Origin: Rhynchopus euleeides | Lineage: Eukaryota > Euglenozoa > Diplonemea > Diplonemida > Diplonemidae | Direction: 5' to 3' | Assembly: GCA_963210315.1 (NCBI GenBank) | Contig: OY723294.1 | Coordinates: 372,001-436,000, forward strand | Length of the DNA: 64,000 bases | Part shown: piece after piece, positions 44,151 to 54,684 of the stretch | How the letters are laid out: every line of letters starts with the position of its first letter | Numbering within the stretch: the first letter of the stretch is position 1 | The notes under the pieces: model-generated | What the model saw: only the letters and a program-made list of their open reading frames with translations | The model's database searches: none | Told to the model about the DNA's origin: nothing | Position numbers and translations under genes: made by a program

Positions 44151-44874
44151 ATCACATCCGGTCTCGGCCCGCTGTCTGGACCGCAGCAACAAGAAATCTG
44201 CGCTGCATGCACAGGAGCAGGGGGACTTGGCCCGTCCGCACTCCGACATTGCACCGCGCTGCCCCAGCGCTCCAGATCACAAGGCCCCCTGTGCCGCAGG
44301 AGGTGGAGACGTCGCACACCAGCAGGATGACGTCGCAGACCAGTTCACCACCCCCAACAGTAGGTCACACTCCGCCTCGCCTGTAGGCCGTCTACTGTAT
44401 GCAGGAGTCTGCGTGTGTTGATAAAGACACACACGCCCGGCACACCTGATTCTATGGGCAGCGCTCGTAACTCTCTCGGCGCCAAGTCGAAGCTGAGCAA
44501 GATTTGGTTGGACGGTGCAAATATAGCTAGCCTTGCGGGCTCGCTAAGACACTCTCCGAGCTAGCTACATGAACACAACATTGCACATCGCACGGTTTCG
44601 AAGGATGGGTACGCGATGCGGGTTTAGGTCTTGTGCTAATGTTACACACAGCAAGATCCCTGACGGAGGGGATCGATGGAGGCACTGAGGAGATCATGAC
44701 TGGGAAGGGGTCCTGCATCGAACCCCCTCTGAGTGGAGCAAACACTCGGTACTCCGGGTGCCACGTTCTGCTCGGCTGGACATCACCCCGAGGTCGTGGC
44801 CACGGCCCCCGACCACTCACTGCGGGGAGCTTCCCGTCCAGACAGTGTCTGGACATCACTCCTGGGCTCGACCC
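44151..44874. other. Spacer between satellite arrays A and B
   Basis: Unique sequence. A 35-codon plus frame begins at about 44455 (segment LSKIWLDGANIASLAGSL) but is too short to assign. Nothing else is seen. Confidence 0.4.
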
Positions 44875-45683
44875 ACTGGGCCGAGCCGACGAGTCGTGTC
44901 CAGACACTGGGCCGAGCCCAGGAGTGCTGTCCAGACACTGGGCCGAGCCCAGGAGTGATGTCCAGACCCTGGGCCGAGCCAGGGAGTGGTGTCCAGACAC
45001 TGGGCCGAGCCCAGGAGTGATGTCCAGACCCTGGGCCGAGCCAGGGAGTGGTGTCCAGACCCTGGGCCGAGCCCAGGAGTGCTGTCCAGACACTGGGCCG
45101 AGCCCAGGAGTGATGTCCAGACCCTGGGCCGAGCCAGGGAGTGGTGTCCAGACACTGGGCCGAGCCCAGGAGTGATGTCCAGACCCTGGGCCGAGCCAGG
45201 GAGTGGTGTCCAGACACTGGGCCGAGCCCAGGAGTGATGTCCAGACACTGGGCCGAGCCAGGGAGTGGTGTCCAGACACTGGGCCGAGCCCAGGAGTGAT
45301 TTCCAGACACTGGGCCGAGCCAGGGAGTGGTGTCCAGACACTGGGCCGAGCCCAGGAGTGATGTCCAGACACTGGGCCGAGCCAGGGAGTGGTGTCCAGA
45401 CACTGGGCCGAGCCCAGGAGTGATGTCCAGACCCTGGGCCGAGCCCAGGAGTGCTGTCCACACTGGGCCGAGCCAGGGCGTGATGTCCAGACCCTGGGCC
45501 GAGCCAGGGAGTGGTGTCCAGACCCTGGGCCGAGCCCAGGAGTGCTGTCCAGACACTGGGCCGAGCTCAGGAGTGCTGTCCAGTCCCTGGGCCGAGCCAG
45601 GGAGTGGTGTCCAGACACTGGGCCGAGCCAGGGAGTGATGTCCAGTCCCTGGGCCGAGCCCAGGAGTGCTGTCCAGACACTGA
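44875..45683 (+). repeat. 31-bp satellite array B, about 26 copies
   Basis: The unit reads ACTGGGCCGAGCCCAGGAGT, then GCTGTCCAGAC, with CC/CA and GGAGTGG variants. The period is 31 bp (44875, 44906). By eye, 25 of 31 positions match the array A unit. Confidence 0.95.
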
Positions 45684-45689
45684 CGATGT

Positions 45690-45888
45690 CCTGCCTCATA
45701 CCCGCCATGCCCGCAATGCACTTCCGGATCACATGGTTGTGGATTTCTAGCGCCTTCCGCATTCCCTCGAAAGACTTCTCCAAGCAGAGGGTCGAGGCCT
45801 GCACGTCTGTGACCACGAGTGTCGTGATCTTCGTCTCTGTGGAGTAGTCATCGAAGAGCAGCGCCTGCTGGCTGTCTTCGTTCAGCAT
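45690..45888 (-). pseudogene. Fragment of a class III nucleotidyl cyclase catalytic domain
   Basis: About 65 residues between arrays B and C resemble the start of an adenylate/guanylate cyclase domain: TTLVVTDVQASTLCLEKS carries the first metal-binding aspartate, followed by MRKALEIHNHVIRKCI. The expected next motif, HGGYE, is present but in another frame (GHGGYEAGH, just before array B), so there is a frameshift. The rest of the domain is missing. On both sides the frame runs into satellite units. It is a captured, broken gene piece, not a working enzyme. Confidence 0.68.
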
Positions 45889-45896
45889 CCTACGAC

Positions 45897-48800
45897 TAGG
45901 CCGGCTATGGGCCGATCTCGCCCGTACTGGGCCGGACATGGGCCGATCTCGGCAGTACTGGGCCGGCTATGGGCCGATCTCGCACGTACTGGGCCGGCTA
46001 TGGGCCGATCTCGGCAGTGCTGGGCCGGCTATGGGCCGATCTCGCACGTACTGGGCCGGACATGGGCCGACCTCGGCAGTGCTGGGCCGGCTATGGGCCG
46101 ATCTCGCACGTACTGGGCCGGACATGGGCCGATCTCGGCAGTACTGGGCCGGCTATGGGCCGATCTCGGCAGTGCTGGGCCGGCTATGGGCCGATCTCGC
46201 CCGTACTGGGCCGGACATGGGCCGATCTCAGCAGTGCTGGGCCGGCTATGGGCCGATCTCGCCCGTACTGGGCCGGCTATGGGCCGATCTCGGCAGTGCT
46301 GGGCCGGCTACGGGCCGATCTCGGCCGTACTGGGCCGGACATGGGCCGATCTCGCCCGTACTGGGCCGGCTATGGGCCGATCTCGGCAGTGCTGGGCCGG
46401 CTATGGGCCGATCTCGCCCGTACTGGGCCGGACATGGGCCGATCTCGGCAGTGCTGGGCCGGCTATGGGCCGATCTCGCCCCTACTGGGCCGGCTATGGG
46501 CCGATCTCGGCAGTGCTGGGCCGGCTATGGGCCGATCTCGGCAGTGCTGGGCCGGCTATGGGCCGATCTCGCCCGTACTGGGCCGGCTATGGGCCGATCT
46601 CGGCAGTGCTGGGACGGCTATGGGCCGATCTCGCCCGTACTGGGCCGGCTATGGGCCGATCTCGGCAGTGCTGGGCCGGCTATGGGCCGATCTCGCCCGT
46701 ACTGGGCCGGCTATGGGCCGATCTCGGCAGTGCTGGGCCGGCTACGGGCCGATCTCGGCCGTACTGGGCCGGACATGGGCCGATCTCGCCCGTACTGGGC
46801 CGGCTATGGGCCGATCTCGGCAGTGCTGGGCCGGCTATGGGCCGATCTCGCCCGTACTGGGCCGGCTATGGGCCGATCTCGGCAGTGCTGGGACGGCTAC
46901 GGGCCGATCTCGGCCGTACTGGGCCGGACATGGGCCGATCTCGCCCGTACTGGGCCGGCTATGGGCCGATCTCGGCAGTGCTGGGCCGGACATGGGCCGA
47001 TCTCGGCAGTGCTGGGCCGGCTATGGGCCGATCTCGCCCGTACTGGGCCGGCTATGGGCCGATCTCGCCCGTACTGGGCCGGACATGGGCCGATCTCGGC
47101 AGTGCTGGGCCGGCTATGGGCCGATCTCGCCCGTACTGGGCCGGCTATGGGCCGATCTCGCCCGTACTGGGCCGGACATGGGCCGATCTCGGCAGTGCTG
47201 GGCCGGCTACGGGCCGATCTCGGCCGTACTGGGCCGGACATGGGCCGATCTCGCCCGTACTGGGCCGGCTATGGGCCGATCTCGGCAGTGCTGGGCCGGC
47301 TATGGGCCGATCTCGCCCGTACTGGGCCGGCTATGGGCCGATCTCGGCAGTGCTGGGACGGCTACGGGCCGATCTCGGCCGTACTGGGCCGGACATGGGC
47401 CGATCTCGCCCGTACTGGGCCGGCTATGGGCCGATCTCGGCAGTGCTGGGCCGGACATGGGCCGATCTCGGCAGTGCTGGGCCGGCTATGGGCCGATCTC
47501 GCCCGTACTGGGCCGGCTATGGGCCGATCTCGCCCGTACTGGGCCGGACATGGGCCGATCTCGGCAGTGCTGGGCCGGCTATGGGCCGATCTCGCCCGTA
47601 CTGGGCCGGCTATGGGCCGATCTCGGCAGTGCTGGGCCGGCTACGGGCCGATCTCGGCCGTACTGGGCCGGACATGGGCCGATCTCGCCCGTACTGGGCC
47701 GGCTATGGGCCGATCTCGGCAGTGCTGGGCCGGACATGGGCCGATCTCGGCAGTGCTGGGCCGGCTATGGGCCGATCTCGCCCGTACTGGGCCGGCTATG
47801 GGCCGATCTCGGCAGTGCTGGGACGGCTATGGGCCGATCTCGCCCGTACTGGGCCGGCTATGGGCCGATCTCGGCAGTGCTGGGCCGGCTATGGGCCGAT
47901 CTCGCCCGTACTGGGCCGGACATGGGCCGATCTCGGCAGTGCTGGGCCGGCTATGGGCCGATCTCGCCCGTACTGGGCCGGCTATGGGCCGATCTCGGCA
48001 GTGCTGGGCCGGCTACGGGCCGATCTCGGCCGTACTGGGCCGGACATGGGCCGATCTCGCCCGTACTGGGCCGGCTATGGGCCGATCTCGGCAGTGCTGG
48101 GCCGGACATGGGCCGATCTCGGCAGTGCTGGGCCGGCTATGGGCCGATCTCGCCCGTACTGGGCCGGCTATGGGCCGATCTCGGCAGTGCTGGGACGGCT
48201 ATGGGCCGATCTCGCCCGTACTGGGCCGGCTATGGGCCGATCTCGGCAGTGCTGGGCCGGCTATGGGCCGATCTCGCCCGTACTGGGCCGGACATGGGCC
48301 GATCTCGGCAGTGCTGGGCCGGCTATGGGCCGATCTCGCCCCTACTGGGCCGGCTATGGGCCGATCTCGGCAGTGCTGGGCCGGCTATGGGCCGATCTCG
48401 CCCGTACTGGGCCGGCTATGGGCCGATCTCGGCAGTGCTGGGACGGCTATGGGCCGATCTCGCCCGTACTGGGCCGGCTATGGGCCGATCTCGGCAGTGC
48501 TGGGCCGGCTACGGGCCGATCTCGGCCGTACTGGGCCGGACATGGGCCGATCTCGCCCGTACTGGGCCGGCTATGGGCCGATCTCGGCAGTGCTGGGCCG
48601 GCTATGGGCCGATCTCGCCCGTACTGGGCCGGCTATGGGCCGATCTCGCCCCTACTGGGCCGGCTATGGGCCGATCTCGGCAGTGCTGGGCCGGCTATGG
48701 GCCGATCTCGCCCGTACTGGGCCGGCTATGGGCCGATCTCGGCAGTGCTGGGACGGCTACGGGCCGATCTCGGCCGTACTGGGCCGGACATGGGCCGATC

Positions 48801-51421
48801 TCGCCCGTACTGGGCCGGCTATGGGCCGATCTCGGCAGTGCTGGGCCGGACATGGGCCGATCTCGGCAGTGCTGGGCCGGCTATGGGCCGATCTCGCCCG
48901 TACTGGGCCGGCTATGGGCCGATCTCGCCCGTACTGGGCCGGACATGGGCCGATCTCGGCAGTGCTGGGCCGGCTATGGGCCGATCTCGCCCGTACTGGG
49001 CCGGCTATGGGCCGATCTCGCCCGTACTGGGCCGGACATGGGCCGATCTCGGCAGTGCTGGGCCGGCTACGGGCCGATCTCGGCCGTACTGGGCCGGACA
49101 TGGGCCGATCTCGCCCGTACTGGGCCGGCTATGGGCCGATCTCGGCAGTGCTGGGCCGGCTATGGGCCGATCTCGCCCGTACTGGGCCGGCTATGGGCCG
49201 ATCTCGGCAGTGCTGGGACGGCTACGGGCCGATCTCGGCCGTACTGGGCCGGACATGGGCCGATCTCGCCCGTACTGGGCCGGCTATGGGCCGATCTCGG
49301 CAGTGCTGGGCCGGACATGGGCCGATCTCGGCAGTGCTGGGCCGGCTATGGGCCGATCTCGCCCGTACTGGGCCGGCTATGGGCCGATCTCGCCCGTACT
49401 GGGCCGGACATGGGCCGATCTCGGCAGTGCTGGGCCGGCTATGGGCCGATCTCGCCCGTACTGGGCCGGCTATGGGCCGATCTCGGCAGTGCTGGGCCGG
49501 CTACGGGCCGATCTCGGCCGTACTGGGCCGGACATGGGCCGATCTCGCCCGTACTGGGCCGGCTATGGGCCGATCTCGGCAGTGCTGGGCCGGACATGGG
49601 CCGATCTCGGCAGTGCTGGGCCGGCTATGGGCCGATCTCGCCCGTACTGGGCCGGCTATGGGCCGATCTCGGCAGTGCTGGGACGGCTATGGGCCGATCT
49701 CGCCCGTACTGGGCCGGCTATGGGCCGATCTCGGCAGTGCTGGGCGGGCTATGGGCCGATCTCGCCCGTACTGGGCCGGACATGGGCCGATCTCGGCAGT
49801 GCTGGGCCGGCTATGGGCCGATCTCGCCCCTACTGGGCCGGCTATGGGCCGATCTCGGCAGTGCTGGGCCGGCTATGGGCCGATCTCGCCCGTACTGGGC
49901 CGGCTATGGGCCGATCTCGGCAGTGCTGGGACGGCTATGGGCCGATCTCGCCCGTACTGGGCCGGCTATGGGCCGATCTCGGCAGTGCTGGGCCGGACAT
50001 GGGCCGATCTCGGCAGTGCTGGGCCGGCTATGGGCCGATCTCGCCCGTACTGGGCCGGCTATGGGCCGATCTCGGCAGTGCTGGGACGGCTACGGGCCGA
50101 TCTCGGCCGTACTGGGCCGGACATGGGCCGATCTCGCCCGTACTGGGCCGGCTATGGGCCGATCTCGGCAGTGCTGGGCCGGACATGGGCCGATCTCGGC
50201 AGTGCTGGGCCGGCTATGGGCCGATCTCGCCCGTACTGGGCCGGCTATGGGCCGATCTCGCCCGTACTGGGCCGGCTATGGGCCGATCTCGGCAGTGCTG
50301 GGCCGGCTACGGGCCGATCTCGGCCGTACTGGGCCGGACATGGGCCGATCTCGCCCGTACTGGGCCGGCTATGGGCCGATCTCGGCAGTGCTGGGCCGGA
50401 CATGGGCCGATCTCGGCAGTGCTGGGCCGGCTATGGGCCGATCTCGGCAGTGCTGGGACGGCTATGGGCCGATCTCGCCCGTACTGGGCCGGCTATGGGC
50501 CGATCTCGGCAGTGCTGGGCCGGCTATGGGCCGATCTCGCCCGTACTGGGCCGGCTATGGGCCGATCTCGGCAGTGCTGGGCCGGCTATGGGCCGATCTC
50601 GCCCGTACTGGGCCGGCTATGGGCCGATCTCGGCAGTGCTGGGACGGCTACGGGCCGATCTCGGCCGTACTGGGCCGGACATGGGCCGATCTCGCCCGTA
50701 CTGGGCCGGCTATGGGCCGATCTCGGCAGTGCTGGGCCGGCTATGGGCCGATCTCGCCCGTACTGGGCCGGCTATGGGCCGATCTCGGCAGTGCTGGGAC
50801 GGCTACGGGCCGATCTCGGCCGTACTGGGCCGGACATGGGCCGATCTCGCCCGTACTGGGCCGGCTATGGGCCGATCTCGGCAGTGCTGGGCCGGACATG
50901 GGCCGATCTCGGCAGTGCTGGGCCGGCTATGGGCCGATCTCGCCCGTACTGGGCCGGCTATGGGCCGATCTCGCCCGTACTGGGCCGGACATGGGCCGAT
51001 CTCGGCAGTGCTGGGCCGGCTATGGGCCGATCTCGCCCGTACTGGGCCGGACATGGGCCGATCTCGGCAGTGCTGGGCCGGCTATGGGCCGATCTCGCCC
51101 GTACTGGGCCGGCTATGGGCCGATCTCGGCAGTGCTGGGCCGGCTACGGGCCGATCTCGGCCGTACTGGGCCGGACATGGGCCGATCTCGCCCGTACTGG
51201 GCCGGCTATGGGCCGATCTCGGCAGTGCTGGGCCGGCTATGGGCCGATCTCGCCCGTACTGGGCCGGACATGGGCCGATCTCGGCAGTGCTGGGCCGGCT
51301 ATGGGCCGATCTCGCCCGTACTGGGCCGGCTATGGGCCGATCTCGGCAGTGCTGGGACGGCTATGGGCCGATCTCGCCCGTACTGGGCCGGCTATGGGCC
51401 GATCTCGCCCGTACTGGGCCG
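45897..51421 (+). repeat. 31-bp satellite array C, about 178 copies
   Basis: The unit reads CTGGGCCGGCTATGGGCCGA then TCTCGCCCGTA or TCTCGGCAGTG. Common variants are GGACATG for GGCTATG, GGGACGG for GGGCCGG, and CTACGGG with CGGCCGTA. All three plus frames stay open for 5.5 kb because 31 is 1 modulo 3 and the unit has no plus-strand stop. Each frame reads the same 31-residue cycle. Identical 345-bp blocks at 46897 and 48757 are 1860 bp apart (60 units), showing higher-order duplication. Confidence 0.96.
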
Positions 51422-51737
51422 GGTCCAGGAGTGGTGTCCAGACCCTGGGCCGACCCAGGCTGTGGGTGGTGCATTTTGGTGCATTTTCCGTCGGTTTAGG
51501 TGAAAATTGTCGAATTTTGTCGAAATTTGACGACAGGTGACGAACAGCGAGAATCCCCGAAAAACCGGTTTTTAATTCATTTTTGGGGGGGGGTCTTCGC
51601 TGACGAAGTTTTTGTCGAAGACCCCTGTCGTCGTCGTCAGAACACTGCCGTCTTCGGTGAAAAACCCCCTGAAACAGCCGTTTTCCTAATTATGTGACGA
51701 ACGACGAAGTTTGTCTAAGTTTGTCGACCAGCGAAGA
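51422..51737. other. Right subterminal part of the 9-kb element
   Basis: Begins with one array-B-like unit (GGTCCAGGAGTGGTGTCCAG), which links arrays B and C. It then carries AT-richer sequence with GACGAAG and GTCGAAGA motifs and an internal GGGGGGTCTTCGCT copy (51588-51602). Confidence 0.6.
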
Positions 51738-52239
51738 CCCCCTTAAGATCTTTTTCAGAATGATGGACATTAAAATGCTAGGCATTAAGAAACACGTCTT
51801 AAGAAATCAGTAAGAAATCTTTAAGAAATAGCCCTTTCGGCATTACATTAAGACGTCTTAAGAAATTTCGAGATTTCTTAACATTTCTTGCAAGATCTTT
51901 GTCATACCATGATTTTTTCCCCAAATTCCTATTTTCATTCCGTGAAATAGATACACGCCTGGTGGGGAGGACCCTCTTTTTTTTTCCACCTATTTTCCTT
52001 TTCCCAGGTTCCCCATTTCCAAGCCCCAGCACGACCTGCGCACTGCTGACGCGGCCCACCTGCACCCCGCACCCCACTCCCCCACCCCCGTTGTCGCTTT
52101 TTCTGTCCACAGAAGCCACAAGGATGGAACCAACCCTTTGTAGAGGGGGGGGCCGGTCCTGTCGTCCTGTGGCTGCTTTGTGGGGCGAGCGCAGCAGGTT
52201 CTCCTTTGCTTCTACGGGCTCTTGCCACAACAGCGTCGC

Positions 52240-53320
52240 AGCAGTGTGTCTCCGCGTCACCGGATCTGTGCGGCCTCGTAGTGGGGGCATTTTGGAGGTC
52301 GAGATGTCAACCGGCTTCATCTCGAAATGTGGGTCTGGCTCAGGGGCTGGTCCCACCCAGCGGAGTCAAAACCCAGCGGGGGTCCCACCCAGTGGGACCC
52401 CTCTTCGGGTGCTCCTAAACCCAGCTCTGTTGAACGTTTGGAATTTGTGCAGCTCGTAGTGGGGCCATTTTAGTGGTCGAGGCGCCAAATTTCTCCTATC
52501 AAACCTGGGTCTGGTTCAGGGACTGGTCATGGGAGAAGGTGACTGGGTGGCAGCCAGCCCACAGCACACCCACACCCCACCCTCCCAGCGGGACCCCCTC
52601 CTCGGGTATTCCATAACCCCGTTCTTTTGAACGTTTGGAAGTAATGCGGATCGTAGTGGGGTCATTTTGTGGGTCTAGGAGCCAAACATCGTCCATGGAA
52701 CGTGGCTCTGGTTCAGGGGCTGGTCCTAAGAGAATGTGACTGGGAGGCAGCCACACCCCCACCCACCCAGCCATCGGGACCCCCTCCACGGGTGTTCCAA
52801 AACCCCGTTCTTTGGGGGCCTTCGCTACCAAGTGTGACTGAGTGAGAAAAAGTGAGCCACGGCCCACTTCCCCTCACTGTCTGACGAGCTGTGACGAGCA
52901 GTGACTGGTAGCGAGGGCCCCCTTTTGAACGTTTGGAATTTGTTCGGATCACAGTGGGGTCACTTTGGTGGTGTGCGAGCCAAGTGTCACCCATGAAACA
53001 CGGGTCTGGTTCAGGGGCTGGTCGTGGGTAAGAAGGTGGCTGGGAGGCAGTCAGCCCACACCCACCTCCACCCAGCGGGACCCCCTCCTCGGGTGTTCCA
53101 AAACCCCTTTCTTTTGAACGTTCGGATTTTTTTCGGATCACAGTGGGGTCATTTTGGTGGTGTACGAGCCAAGTTTCACCCATGAAACGTGGGTCTGGTT
53201 CAGGGACTGGTCATGGGTGAAGGTGCTGGGAGGCAGCCAGCACACCCACACCCCACCTACCCTGTAGGGTGTGCAGGTGGCCCCAGCGGCGACAATCTGA
53301 CCATAGCCGGCTTCTTTTGA
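52240..53320 (+). repeat. Degenerate tandem repeat, about 190-bp units, five copies
   Basis: Units begin near GAACGTTTGGA (52432, 52629, 52927, 53116; a degraded first unit from about 52240). Each contains GTAGTGGGG or CACAGTGGGGTCATTTT, then GGTCTGGTTCAGGG, then GGGACCCCCTC. Spacing is 188-197 bp once the miniature element in unit three is removed. Confidence 0.8.
52814..52922 (-). mobile_element. 109-bp miniature element in a tandem repeat, TTT duplication
   Basis: Reversed copy of 16512-16618. Neighbouring 190-bp units read CGTTCTTTTGAACG without interruption. Here the element splits this sequence and duplicates TTT (52811-52813 and 52923-52925). The ends GGGGGCCTTCGCTACC resemble those of the 9-kb element. 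Confidence 0.85.
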
Positions 53321-53699
53321 TTTATCGGGGCTCGCTGGGGTTGGGGGTGCGACGGATGCCATATTTTCTCAAAAAAATATTTCTTTTCGCACATGAAGCT
53401 GTTCCACCGTATTTCTGCTTGAAAGCCATTCAGGCCAAACCCCCAAAAACCCGAAAAATGCCACCCACCCCGTCGGGGGTGCAGGTGGGTTCCGAGTCAG
53501 CAATCTGACCAAAACCGGTTTCTTTGGACTTATTTGGGCACGCTGGGGTTGGGGGTGTGGTGGAACTCACTTTTTCCCGAAAAAATTCACCATTAATCTG
53601 TGAAGGGGAAATCCCATTTTCAAAATAAAAAAGAAGGCCCACCCCCGATTTACGTAGTTCTGACGTAGTTGCGATTTCGTTTTCAGGGGCACCAACCGA

Positions 53700-54684
53700 G
53701 GGTTTCTTCCGAAGTGGGTGTGTTGTTCACGCTTCGCAACACAGCCCCTGCAATGACGACCACACCCTGATCGAAGAAGAGGGGGTTGGGGTTAGTGGAT
53801 GAGATAGGGTGGATAGCACGTTTGGGTGCTCGAGCGCGCAACCTGCTGGGTATGATCAATGCCAAGTTGGCAACCTTCGAACGCTGAACACACCCACACA
53901 ACAATCAAGCCCAACGTGTGGATGTGGGAGGTCTGCGGGGATGAAGGGGGACACCTCTCTGTTGCTGACTCGAACGACCTCCCCACACCTCCCCGGTGGG
54001 TCACCCCCGGGTCAGCCGGGGCGTTCGATCGCACGAGGTGCCATACATCGAGCCACCATACGGCTCGAGCTTGTGTGGAGAAAGATCGCCAAATCGAGAG
54101 CGCGGTGCGTTGGGGGGCAGGGGGTGGCTTCCCTCTCAAGAAGCGCAGAAATAACAGAGCCTTGCGGGCTGGAACAAATTAGGTGCCATGTTGACACACC
54201 GAGCGGGGGCACCTGTCGTTTGAATTCCTCGCGTTGGTTCAATGCAGCCACGAAGCCCCCTGGTTTGCCTTGAGGGTGCAGGGGCGTAAGCTTCGCTGGC
54301 GTTGCAGGGCCAGCGCACCCCCGGCACCGCCACCTCCTCCTCGAATTGCTTCGTCACGAAGAAGTGTCTCGAAGCAGCAACAGCAATACAACAGTACTGC
54401 GGAGGATGTGAAGGGAAGAGGGCTGCGGGAAAATTATTAACGTTAGCCGGGCAATGCACTGACCGCAGGATGCGATGCAGGACAACAGCGGCGGCCAGTG
54501 CACACTGGGCTGTGGCGGTTTTTGCGAGAGGAGCCAAATTGAGGAGGCTCCTACCCCCACACTTGGCGGCAACACACACAGCGCACAGAGCACACACAGT
54601 GGAGTATCTTGTTGGGGCGCCTGCCGCTTTGAGGGAAATAACAGAAATTAGAGGGGCAAGCCACACCCGCAAACTGGGGTCGCA
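53700..54684. other. Intergenic DNA downstream of the DUF1308 gene
   Basis: No gene is supported. A 178-residue minus frame (54136-54672) has no recognisable domain and lies just past the stop of the DUF1308 gene, so it is probably 3' UTR. Confidence 0.5.

Larger units (their letters stand above)
42778..51742. mobile_element. 8.97-kb satellite-bearing element with GGGGGTCTTCGCT ends
   Basis: Inverted ends GGGGGTCTTCGCT (42778-42790) and AGCGAAGACCCCC (51730-51742) are flanked by TTA (42775-42777 and 51743-51745). It is inserted at the centre of the foldback element. Its right end (TGCATTTTGGTGCATTT near 51475, and GACGAAGTTTGTC to GTCGACCAGCGAAGA at about 51697-51735) matches the 109-bp elements at 58160 and 62437. 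These therefore look like deletion derivatives of this type. The cargo is three 31-bp satellite arrays and a nucleotidyl cyclase fragment. No transposase was found. Confidence 0.8.
42565..51912. mobile_element. Foldback element (TCATGGTATGACAAAG ends) split by a large insertion
   Basis: Ends TCATGGTATGACAAAG and complement lie at 42565-42580 and 51897-51912. Inside, both arms share TTTCTTAAGACGTCTTAATG and AATGTCCATCATTCTGAAAA, ending in AGATCTT. Without the central insertion it would be about 380 bp and nearly palindromic, with the centre at AGATCTTTTAAGATCT. The immediate flanks are T-runs, so the target duplication cannot be read. Confidence 0.82.
41341..53694. mobile_element. 12.35-kb outer element, ACCGA duplication
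   Basis: Inverted ends TGGTGCCCCTGAAA (14 bp perfect) are flanked by the 5-bp direct repeat ACCGA (41336-41340 and 53695-53699). TTTACGTAGTT motifs lie just inside both ends (three on the left, two on the right). Removing the nested element leaves about 3 kb: the left arm holds two GC-hairpin repeats, and the right arm holds degenerate 190-bp tandem repeats and a 109-bp miniature element. No transposase is recognisable, so it is non-autonomous or decayed. Confidence 0.8.

Noticed and set aside
43092-51421. CRISPR-like array (about 31-bp repeats)
   Set aside because: Repeats are contiguous with no unique spacers, and the genes around are eukaryotic.
45897-51421. Similarity of GGGCCGATCTCG to 5S rRNA (CCCGATCTCG)
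   Set aside because: Only about ten bases match; the 31-bp unit lacks the rest of the 120-nt 5S structure.
45907-51540. Open frames of 1877, 1853 and 1844 codons on the plus strand
   Set aside because: They are the three frames of one 31-bp satellite without plus-strand stops. All three encode the same cycle, which is expected from the period and is not evidence for a protein.
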